A stretch of DNA of 64,000 nt, from NCBI GenBank assembly GCA_945865645.1, contig CAMBEI010000001.1, positions 1 to 64,000 on the forward strand. The letters are read 5' to 3'. Made by a program: the position numbers and the translations under genes. Under the pieces are notes generated by a model. The model did no database searches, was not told the DNA's origin, and saw only the letters and a list, made by a program, of their open reading frames with translations. Positions 1-8,139 of the stretch are shown here, piece by piece. The stretch comes from Chitinophaga pinensis (GTDB lineage: Bacteria; Bacteroidota; Bacteroidia; Chitinophagales; Chitinophagaceae). How positions within the stretch are numbered: position 1 is the stretch's first letter; each line of letters begins with the position of its first letter.

Positions 1-193
1 AAATTGAATCTTGTTTCAAATCTTGTAAAATAGAAAATAGGTTTTGATCTTTACGTTCATTCATAATTTTGTGTTCTCTTACATTTTCAGCAAAAAATCC
101 AAGAGTTACAGCAGCAAATAACATCACAAATTCAATAATGTATTCAGACCATTTCTTTTTATGTGTTGGGTGGTGTGGGTGATGTACTTCCAT
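1..193 (-). CDS. Hypothetical Bacteroidota membrane protein, N-terminal part only (truncated by window edge)
   Basis: Reverse strand from ATG at 193 reads MEVHHPHHPTHKKKWSEYIIEFVMLFAAVTLGFFAENVREHKIMNERKDQNLFSILQDLKQDSI with no stop to the edge; not in the ORF track because it is truncated. Confidence 0.75.
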   Translation of the reverse strand, partial: MEVHHPHHPTHKKKWSEYIIEFVMLFAAVTLGFFAENVREHKIMNERKDQNLFSILQDLKQDSI

Positions 194-318
194 ATTAATA
201 TTTTATGGTTGAAAATAAGATAATGTTTTCAATTATAAACCTTCCCAACTATTAAGGCCCCATTATGTTTTCAAAACCTCACGCAGAAACAACAAAGGAC
301 CCACGATTTAACGCAAGC

Positions 319-1257
319 TTATAGTGAAAGCCAATGCAATGTATTGAGGACAAATTGTTTCCAATCGTACCCTGAAACTTGCATACCTGAAGATAGTTTA
401 TACTCTCCTGATTCTATAATCATGGCAGTAAATCCGTTGCAATCTCCTAAAGCTACTAATTTTCCTTTACCTACGTTTCCTGCCAAGCATTGTGAATTTG
501 GAGCTCCAGTAGGCATAGTTCCATTCCATTTTTTTATCATTGCAGAGCTCGACAGTTTGAGGATATTTCTATAGCCATCTCCAGTCAATCCACCTCCTCC
601 ATGAGTCAAAATATTACTTATGCGCTCATTTTTTTTCTCCCCCTTAGTAATAGGATGTTCCGTATTTAAAAGTCCATTCGTACTTGTAAACTTAAGAAAG
701 GAATGATTCCAACTAGGCATTTCAATAGGCGAATCACTATTAATAGAATCAACGACGATACCAGTACTTAATTGAATTCCAAACTTATTAAATAAAGGCG
801 TGACGGATTTATCTATTGGAGCATGTTCACTAAACATAAGCAAGGATCCTCCATCGGATACCCATTCATGTAAAGCATTCAATTCATCTGTTGTAAAAGT
901 AAATACATCAGCTTGTTTTTGCCCATTGAAAAACAACAAGAAATCTTCAGAACCATATTTAAATGGCATTGCTGTCAAAATAACTACAATGCTATAATTT
1001 GACAAATACTCCTTCGTGAATTGCATAGAATCGATCTTTATTTGATACCCATCGGAACTTGCAACATCAAACAAAGGTTTATTCAAACCTAACTCAACTG
1101 CAAAATTATGATGCCCTGCATCAATTAAAATTTTTGGGCCATAACCTTTCTTAAATTTTGGATGAACTACATTAGCATTAAATGAACTATCATTATACAT
1201 TTGTGCCTGAGATGTAATTGTAAATAGTAATAAAAATAGTAGGATTGAATTTTTCAT
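319..1257 (-). CDS. Secreted hypothetical protein, DUF4350-like
   Basis: 312-aa ORF with signal peptide MKNSILLFLLLFTITSQAQ; WVSDGGSLLMFSEHAP and GKGKLVALGDCNGF resemble DUF4350/GATase-like folds. Confidence 0.6.
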   Translation of the reverse strand: MKNSILLFLLLFTITSQAQMYNDSSFNANVVHPKFKKGYGPKILIDAGHHNFAVELGLNKPLFDVASSDGYQIKIDSMQFTKEYLSNYSIVVILTAMPFKYGSEDFLLFFNGQKQADVFTFTTDELNALHEWVSDGGSLLMFSEHAPIDKSVTPLFNKFGIQLSTGIVVDSINSDSPIEMPSWNHSFLKFTSTNGLLNTEHPITKGEKKNERISNILTHGGGGLTGDGYRNILKLSSSAMIKKWNGTMPTGAPNSQCLAGNVGKGKLVALGDCNGFTAMIIESGEYKLSSGMQVSGYDWKQFVLNTLHWLSL

Positions 1258-1302
1258 ATTATAAGGCTCAATTATGTTTATTTAATTTAAATATATAAAA
1301 TT

Positions 1303-2103
1303 ATGGAAATACTAGGATATTTATTGGCAATAATTGTAGGTATCTCTTTAGGTTTAATTGGAAGTGGGGGGTCTATTTTAACTGTCCCTATTTTAGTTTA
1401 TATATTGGGGGTTAATCCGCCTTTGGCAACAGCCTATTCTTTATTTATTGTAGGATCAACTGCATTAGTAGGTGGAGTTCAATCTGCTCTACAAAAAAGA
1501 GTTGATTTTAAAACAGTGATTATCTTTGGTATTCCTTCAATAGTGGCTGTTTATGCAACCCGAATGTGGTTAATGCCATTTCTACCAAATGAAATTTTTA
1601 CTATTGGGTCACTGATTATTACTAAATCAATAGGTTTAATGTTATTGTTTGCTGTGGTAATGATATTGGCGTCGGTTACGATGATTAATTCTAAAAAAAT
1701 TCAACAAACTGATGATAATTTACCTAGGGTTTATAATTATCCGATGATTTTTTTAGATGGTACTTTTGTAGGGTTACTTACAGGCCTGGTAGGTGCAGGT
1801 GGCGGGTTTTTAATTATACCCGCTTTGGTATTACTTTTACAAATGCCTATGAAACTTGCTGTTGGTACTTCTCTTTTTATTATTGCAGCAAAATCATTAA
1901 TTGGGTTTATTGGAGATCTACAAGGCAGCGAAATTATAGACTGGAAACTTCTAAGCATATTCACCTCATTTGCTGTTGCTGGTATTTTTGTAGGTATAAT
2001 ATTATCTAAAAAAATACCCAGCCAAAAACTTAAAAAAGGTTTTGGCTGGTTTGTTTTGGCTATGGGCATATACATTATTATAAAAGAATTATTTTTCAAA
2101 TAA
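1303..2103 (+). CDS. Sulfite/thiosulfate exporter TauE/SafE (TSUP) family membrane protein
   Basis: 266 aa, multi-TM, two repeats with GLIGSGGSILTVPILV and GLVGAGGGFLIIPALV motifs typical of TSUP. Confidence 0.9.
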   Translation: MEILGYLLAIIVGISLGLIGSGGSILTVPILVYILGVNPPLATAYSLFIVGSTALVGGVQSALQKRVDFKTVIIFGIPSIVAVYATRMWLMPFLPNEIFTIGSLIITKSIGLMLLFAVVMILASVTMINSKKIQQTDDNLPRVYNYPMIFLDGTFVGLLTGLVGAGGGFLIIPALVLLLQMPMKLAVGTSLFIIAAKSLIGFIGDLQGSEIIDWKLLSIFTSFAVAGIFVGIILSKKIPSQKLKKGFGWFVLAMGIYIIIKELFFK

Positions 2104-2160
2104 TTATAAACGTTTAAAATGTGAGAAAGAAATACAGAAAATTGTTGTGTGGTTACCTGC

Positions 2161-2737
2161 GATATTCCTCTAGGCGAAACCTATTGGAATAATCAATATG
2201 ATGCTAATGCTATAGGATGAGATCTGGGCCAGCTTTCTCCACCATTGAAAGTTTACATCGATCAACTTACTAATACAGGCGTACGCATTTTAATTATAGG
2301 TTCTGGTAATACCTTTAAGGCAGATTATTTGTTACAAAAGGGATTTACAAACATTAATGTAATCGATATTGCACCCACTTTGATAGCACAGTTAAAAGAA
2401 AAATATCTAGGCAATACAAATATCATATTAGGCGATTTTTTTAAACATAAAGGTGAATATGAATTAGTATTAGAACAAACTTTTTTCTGCGCCATTAACC
2501 CGTCCCTACGAAAAAATTATGTGGCTAAGATGAAAGAGTTACTTTTACTAAATGGCAAGCTTGTTGGAGTTTTGTTTGATTGGCAATTTGAACACTAGGG
2601 TCCACTTTTCGGGGCCTGTAAATATTAGTATGAGAACCTGTTTGAAAAGGATTTTATTTTTAACTTTTGAGTTTTGCAATAACTCGTTTGTTAAAAGATC
2701 TGGGCCAGAAGTATTTATTAATCTGACAAAAAAATAA
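2161..2737 (+). pseudogene. Decayed thiopurine S-methyltransferase (TPMT)-family methyltransferase
   Basis: Reading through stops gives GETYWNNQYDANAIG*DLGQLSPPLKVYIDQLTN...ILIIGSGNTFKADYLLQKGF..VIDIAP..LVLEQTFFCAINPSLRKNYV..LLNGKLVGVLFD..*GPLFG, then a frame change to FEFCNNSFVKRSGPEVFINLTKK. In-frame TGA at 2218-2220 (expected Trp), TAG at 2596-2598, and a frameshift. Confidence 0.85.
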
Positions 2738-2781
2738 AAGAATGGCGGTTAACATAAATTGTATAAAAATTTAGAACAATT

Positions 2782-4197
2782 ATGAAAATAGAGCAAATTT
2801 ATACAGGATGTTTGGCTCAGGGTGCTTATTATATTACATCTAATGGAGAGGCTGCTATCATTGATCCTTTGCGCGAAACAGCACCTTATATGGAGCGATT
2901 ACAAAAAGACAATGTAAAACTTAAGTACATTTTTGAAACACATTTTCATGCAGATTTTGTGAGTGGACATGTTGATCTTAGTAAAAAAACCGGTGCTTTC
3001 ATTGTTTATGGTCCTAACGCAGTTTGTGAATTTGATTGCATTTCTGCAAAGGATGATGAAGAACTTAAAATTGGTGATATAACCATTAAAGTGTTACATA
3101 CACCCGGTCATACCATGGAAAGTACAACCTATCTCTTAAAAGATGCAGCAGGTAAAGACCATTGCATTTTTAGCGGAGATACCTTGTTTTTAGGAGATGT
3201 TGGCCGTCCGGACCTGGCGCAAAAAGCTGCCGATATGACCATGGAAGACCTGGCAGGAATACTTTACGAAAGTTTAAATAATAAAATAATGCCTCTGGCA
3301 GATGAAGTAATTGTTTATCCTGCACATGGCGCCGGCAGTGCCTGTGGTAAAAATATGATGAAGGAAACGGTGGATACATTGGGCAATCAAAAGAAAATGA
3401 ATTATGCATTGAATCAACCCAATAAAGAAGCCTTTGTTAAAGCCGTTACTGAAGGTTTATTACCTCCTCCTGGATATTTTGGAATGAATGTAGCCATGAA
3501 TAAAAAAGGCTACGAAAGTTTTGAAACCGTTCTTAACAATGGCATGAAAGCACTAACGCCTGATGAGTTTGAAGCTGCTGCAGAAAATACCGAAGCGTTG
3601 ATACTGGATACAAGGGATAGCAGCGTTTTTTATAAAGGCTTTATTCCTCAATCAATTAATATCGGGTTAAACGGCGATTTTGCCCCCTGGGTTGGTACAT
3701 TGATAATAGATATAAAGCAACCCATTTTACTGGTAACTGATTTAGGTAAAGAAGAAGAATCGGTAACCCGGTTAAGCCGTGTTGGTTTCGATAATGTTAC
3801 AGGACATATACAAGGCGGCTTTGCTGCATGGCTGGAAGCTGGTAAAATAGAAGATGTGGTGGACAGAATTACTGCAGAACAATTTGCAAAAGAAATAAAG
3901 ATTGGCAAAGATAAAGTTATTGATATCCGCAAAGACACAGAGTATGCAGCTGCACACGTTGATGAAGCATACAACAGGCCGCTGGCTTTTATTAATGAAT
4001 GGGTTAAGGATATAAATCCCGAAGAGCATTTTTATATTCATTGTGCAGGTGGTTACCGCAGTATAATTGCAGCTTCTATTTTACAGGCCCGTGGCTATAG
4101 AAATTTTACTGAGATTGAAGGCGGGTTTAGCGCAATCAGTAAAACAAATGTTCCTGCAACAGATTTTCTATGTCAGAGTAAAAAAATGCCTGCATAA
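2782..4197 (+). CDS. MBL-fold persulfide dioxygenase fused to two rhodanese domains (CstB-like)
   Basis: 471 aa; THFHADFVSGH metal motif, GHTMESTTYLL, SGDTLFLGDVGRPDL; first rhodanese lacks a Cys loop (LLVTDLGKEEES), second has HCAGGYRS. Confidence 0.88.
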   Translation: MKIEQIYTGCLAQGAYYITSNGEAAIIDPLRETAPYMERLQKDNVKLKYIFETHFHADFVSGHVDLSKKTGAFIVYGPNAVCEFDCISAKDDEELKIGDITIKVLHTPGHTMESTTYLLKDAAGKDHCIFSGDTLFLGDVGRPDLAQKAADMTMEDLAGILYESLNNKIMPLADEVIVYPAHGAGSACGKNMMKETVDTLGNQKKMNYALNQPNKEAFVKAVTEGLLPPPGYFGMNVAMNKKGYESFETVLNNGMKALTPDEFEAAAENTEALILDTRDSSVFYKGFIPQSINIGLNGDFAPWVGTLIIDIKQPILLVTDLGKEEESVTRLSRVGFDNVTGHIQGGFAAWLEAGKIEDVVDRITAEQFAKEIKIGKDKVIDIRKDTEYAAAHVDEAYNRPLAFINEWVKDINPEEHFYIHCAGGYRSIIAASILQARGYRNFTEIEGGFSAISKTNVPATDFLCQSKKMPA

Positions 4198-4232
4198 TTA
4201 TAATCAGCTAATTTTAAAACTAGTATTTCACT

Positions 4233-4802
4233 ATGAGTATTTTAGAATTAATCAAACACCCCTGGCCTTGGTATGTAGCCGGGCCTTTGATAGGACTAAC
4301 AGTTCCTGTTTTACTCATCATCGGCAATAAAGCATTTGGTATCAGTTCATCACTGCGTCATTTATGTGCTGCCTGCTTTCCAGCAAATATCCCCTTTTTT
4401 AAATACGACTGGAAAAAAGAAATATGGAATCTTTTTTTTGTGCTGGGTATTTTTTTGGGCGCTGTTATTGCTGTAAATCTATTGGCTGATCTGGAACCTA
4501 TAAAAATAAATGCTAAGCTGGCAAGAGACTTAGCCGTGTATGGCATAACCGATTATTCCGGCATGGTGCCAAATCAATTATTTAACTGGCAAAATCTTTT
4601 ATCTGTAAAGGGCTTACTCATGATGGTGCTGGGTGGTTTTTTGGTTGGCTTTGGTACCCGGTATGCCGGAGGTTGTACCAGCAGCCATTCTATTATGGGT
4701 CTGTCAACATTGCAATGGCCATCACTTGTTGCTACCATTTGTTTTATGGTGGGCGGCTTTATCATGTCAAATCTTATACTTCCATTTATTCTTTCTCTTT
4801 AA
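4233..4802 (+). CDS. YeeE/YedE family protein (first half-transporter)
   Basis: 189 aa membrane protein with GFGTRYAGGCTSSHSIMGLSTLQWPSLVATICFMVGG. Confidence 0.88.
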   Translation: MSILELIKHPWPWYVAGPLIGLTVPVLLIIGNKAFGISSSLRHLCAACFPANIPFFKYDWKKEIWNLFFVLGIFLGAVIAVNLLADLEPIKINAKLARDLAVYGITDYSGMVPNQLFNWQNLLSVKGLLMMVLGGFLVGFGTRYAGGCTSSHSIMGLSTLQWPSLVATICFMVGGFIMSNLILPFILSL

Positions 4803-4813
4803 AAAAAATAAAA

Positions 4814-5311
4814 ATGCAAACAACAGATACAAATACAGATTTTCAAGTTCGTTCATTAGATGCCATATGTGTTAATGAAAGCTGTTTAACCCACAAGTGG
4901 TATCATAACATTAAGTACATGATTGTTGGCCTTGCTTTCGGAATTGTTTTTGTAAAAGCCGAGATCATCAGCTGGTTCCGTATTCAAGAAATGTTTCGCC
5001 TGCAGTCTTTTCACATGTACGGTGTAATCGGCAGTGCGGTAGTAACCGGTATTATTTCTGTCTGGCTCATTAAAAAAATGAATGTAAAAACTATTTATGG
5101 CGAGGCAATAACAATTCATCCAAAAGCTTTTAATAAAGGACAGATTTATGGTGGATTGTTATTTGGATTGGGATGGGCAATTACTGGTGCTTGCCCGGGG
5201 CCTTTATATGCACAGATCGGCTCGGGTGCTTATGTAATTGTAATAACTTTACTTAGTGCCATTGCCGGTACCTGGGTATATGGTTACTTCAGAGAAAAAT
5301 TACCTCATTAA
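4814..5311 (+). CDS. YeeE/YedE family protein (second half-transporter)
   Basis: ATG at 4814 in frame with the listed ORF 4673-5311; GLLFGLGWAITGACPGPLYAQIGSG motif. Confidence 0.85.
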   Translation: MQTTDTNTDFQVRSLDAICVNESCLTHKWYHNIKYMIVGLAFGIVFVKAEIISWFRIQEMFRLQSFHMYGVIGSAVVTGIISVWLIKKMNVKTIYGEAITIHPKAFNKGQIYGGLLFGLGWAITGACPGPLYAQIGSGAYVIVITLLSAIAGTWVYGYFREKLPH

Positions 5312-5323
5312 AATTCATACTGC

Positions 5324-6400
5324 ATGCTTAATGGGCAAAACCAGGACAAAACAATACAGAGACTTTTAGCTGTAATAAACAAACTCATTTTTATGATTGT
5401 TGTTTTAGTTGCCGGTATCATTGCCATGCCTTTTGTTTTGCAATATGCTCATGATGCAGAGAAAACAAAAACTGAAAAATCAACTGTTGCAATAAAAGAT
5501 ACTACAACTTACTGGGTTGCTCCCGATATTAATACCATCACCGATTCTAATCTAAAACTACAGGTTGCGTATGGTAAAGAATTAATTGCACACACATCAA
5601 AATATCTTGGGCCACTGGGCTCAGTTAGTAAAATAAGTAACGGAATGAATTGCCAGAACTGTCATTTGCAGGCCGGCACGGTTACCTGGGGCAATAACTA
5701 TGGCTCGGTCGCTTCTCTCTATCCAAAATTCAGGGCAAGAAGCGGCAGCATTGAAAATATTTATAAACGGGTAAATGATTGTATTGAAAGAAGCTTAAAT
5801 GGTAAAGCGTTGGATACCGTCGGTAAAGAGATGCAGGCTATTACCGCCTATATTAATTTTTTAGGATCGAATGTAGTGAAAGGTAAAAAAGCAGCAGGCT
5901 CAGGTTTTAAAGACCTTGCCTGGCTTGACCGTATTGCCGATACCGGAAAAGGGATGGCAGTTTATATTGCAAAATGCCAAAGCTGTCATCAGCAAAATGG
6001 CGAAGGTGTTTTTAACCCGGAAAAAACAGAATATATCTATCCTTCCTTGTGGGGTAAAAATAGTTTTAATGATGGCGCCGGTTTATACCGCATCAGCAAT
6101 TTTGCAAAATATGCAAAGTATAATATGCCGCAGGGAACAACATATCAAAGCCCTCAATTAACTGATGAAGAAGCCTGGGACGTGGCTGCATACGTACTTA
6201 CTCAAACAAGGCCGCACATCAATACACCAAAAGATTGGCCTGACATTTCTAAAAAACCGATTGATCATCCTTTTGGGCCATATGCGGATGCATTTACTGA
6301 AAAGCAACACAAGTATGGCCCTTTTAAATCCATTGTGGAAGAACAAAAGAAAAAAGAAGAAGTGGCAAAGCAAAAAGTAGCTGTTGTAGTGAAAAAATAA
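5324..6400 (+). CDS. Dihaem c-type cytochrome, thiosulfate dehydrogenase (TsdA)-like
   Basis: 358 aa, N-terminal TM anchor, two haem motifs CQNCH (DNA 5651-5665) and CQSCH (DNA 5975-5989); GMNCQNCHLQAGT resembles TsdA. Confidence 0.8.
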   Translation: MLNGQNQDKTIQRLLAVINKLIFMIVVLVAGIIAMPFVLQYAHDAEKTKTEKSTVAIKDTTTYWVAPDINTITDSNLKLQVAYGKELIAHTSKYLGPLGSVSKISNGMNCQNCHLQAGTVTWGNNYGSVASLYPKFRARSGSIENIYKRVNDCIERSLNGKALDTVGKEMQAITAYINFLGSNVVKGKKAAGSGFKDLAWLDRIADTGKGMAVYIAKCQSCHQQNGEGVFNPEKTEYIYPSLWGKNSFNDGAGLYRISNFAKYAKYNMPQGTTYQSPQLTDEEAWDVAAYVLTQTRPHINTPKDWPDISKKPIDHPFGPYADAFTEKQHKYGPFKSIVEEQKKKEEVAKQKVAVVVKK

Positions 6401-6410
6401 AATCATCCAC

Positions 6411-8105
6411 ATGGAAAACAACAGAAGAAATTTTATAAAAAAAATAGGGACACTGGGCAGCGCAGGCTTACTGGCTTCATCACCCATCATTGCCGTTACA
6501 GAATCCATTGAAAATCGGGAATTGAAAAATAAATCAGCAGCTGATGATAAACCCTTTACCATCTGTATTTTACAAACAACCGATGTGCATTGCCAGGTAC
6601 ATCCACACGATGAATTGTTTTGGGAAAATGAAAAAGTTGTTTTTCGTAAAACTGGTGGCTATGCACACTTAGCTACTTATCTGCAAAATGAAAGAAAGAA
6701 AAACTCCGATACTTTTTTAATTGATACCGGAGATATGTTTCAGGGCAGCGAACTGTCTGTAAAAACAACCGGAAAAGCCATGGTACCCATTTTAAATGCA
6801 TTGGGGTATGATTTGTATTTACCGGGAAACTGGGAAGTGATCTATTATAAAAAAGCCATGCAAACTTTAATGGGCTCATTAAATGCACCAAAGGTTTGCG
6901 CCAATATGTATCATGATCTGGGAGACAGAAAAAAAGGGGAACTTATTTTTCCGCCTTATTATATCTGGAACATTAAGGGTGTAAAAATTGGGTTTATCGG
7001 TTATACTGATCCTTTGGTTCCTTTGCGCCAATCGCCCAATTACAGCAAAGGAATTATTTACACAAAGCCCGAAGAAAATCTGGAACATTATATAGATGTG
7101 TTGCGTAACCAAGAGCAATGTGTCTATGTATTCATTGTTGCTCATTTAGGATTATCGCAACAGATTTATCTGGCAAATATGGAAGCATGTAAAGGTGTTG
7201 ATTATATTCTTGGTGGCGATACACATGAAAGGGTGCGCAAACCCATTCAATGTAAATACAGCAAAGTGGTGGAACCCGGCGCTTTTGGTTCCTTTGTTGG
7301 CAAACTCAATCTCACCATTAAAAATGGTAAAGTAATTAAAGATGATTATGAATTGGTTGAAATAACAGCCAGTATATTCAGGCCTTCAAATGAAATATCA
7401 GTGCTAATAAAAAATAATGAAAAACCCTTTGCAGATGAAATGTATAAAGTAGCAGGTTACAGCACCATACCATTATATAGATATTTTGTAGTGGAAAATC
7501 CCATAGATACCATGATATTGGATGCATTGAAATGGAAGCTTCCTGAAATAGATATCGTATTGTCAAATGGATTTCGTTTTTGTCCGCCAAATACAACACC
7601 TGATCATACCGGGCATATCCCCATTACCTATGGATATATTTATGATATGTTTCCGGTGGATAGTACGGTAAGAACCGGTGCTGTAAAGGGTAAACAAATT
7701 TGGGATTGGCTGGAAAAAGAATTACACAATGTTTTTGCCAAAGATGCATCAGAACGGTTTGGTGGCTGGGTAATTAAATTTAAAGGGATGAAAATAACCT
7801 TTAATGCTTTTGCAGAAAAAGGCGAAAGAGTACATACTGTTGCCATTGGAAATGCACCCATTGATATGGAAAAAGTATATAAAATCTGTGCCTGTGAAAG
7901 AGACGGCGACCCCGGCGATATGCTTTGTAGGATGAGAGATGTAGCTGATGCAAAAAACACTAGCAATACCCTGCATTTAGTAATGAAAGAATACCTGACA
8001 GCCAATTCGCCGGTAACCCCAACGCCGCCTGTAAATTCAGATATACTGGATGCGCCACAAACATTGCTTACGCAGGTAACGGGAGTGGATTATAAGTTTC
8101 GCTGA
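6411..8105 (+). CDS. Tat-exported metallophosphoesterase/5'-nucleotidase-family protein, SoxB-like
   Basis: NNRRNFIKKIGTLGSAGLLASS Tat-like signal; LQTTDVHCQ, DTGDMFQGSE, PGNWE, AHLG, GGDTHERV, LSNGFRF motifs. Confidence 0.75.
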   Translation: MENNRRNFIKKIGTLGSAGLLASSPIIAVTESIENRELKNKSAADDKPFTICILQTTDVHCQVHPHDELFWENEKVVFRKTGGYAHLATYLQNERKKNSDTFLIDTGDMFQGSELSVKTTGKAMVPILNALGYDLYLPGNWEVIYYKKAMQTLMGSLNAPKVCANMYHDLGDRKKGELIFPPYYIWNIKGVKIGFIGYTDPLVPLRQSPNYSKGIIYTKPEENLEHYIDVLRNQEQCVYVFIVAHLGLSQQIYLANMEACKGVDYILGGDTHERVRKPIQCKYSKVVEPGAFGSFVGKLNLTIKNGKVIKDDYELVEITASIFRPSNEISVLIKNNEKPFADEMYKVAGYSTIPLYRYFVVENPIDTMILDALKWKLPEIDIVLSNGFRFCPPNTTPDHTGHIPITYGYIYDMFPVDSTVRTGAVKGKQIWDWLEKELHNVFAKDASERFGGWVIKFKGMKITFNAFAEKGERVHTVAIGNAPIDMEKVYKICACERDGDPGDMLCRMRDVADAKNTSNTLHLVMKEYLTANSPVTPTPPVNSDILDAPQTLLTQVTGVDYKFR

Positions 8106-8139
8106 TTAAGTAAAGTTGCTTTGGCTTGCAACAATCAGC
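8101..8139. terminator. Bidirectional hairpin between convergent genes
   Basis: GCTGATT(8101-8107)/AATCAGC(8133-8139) and inner GTTGC(8115-8119)/GCAAC(8128-8132). Confidence 0.55.

Noticed and set aside
4673-4813. Upstream extension of the second YeeE/YedE ORF
   Set aside because: It overlaps the end of the first half-transporter in another frame; the ATG at 4814 gives a sensible N-terminus
7640-8005. 121-aa and 75-aa minus-strand ORFs inside the SoxB-like gene
   Set aside because: Shadow ORFs opposite conserved coding sequence
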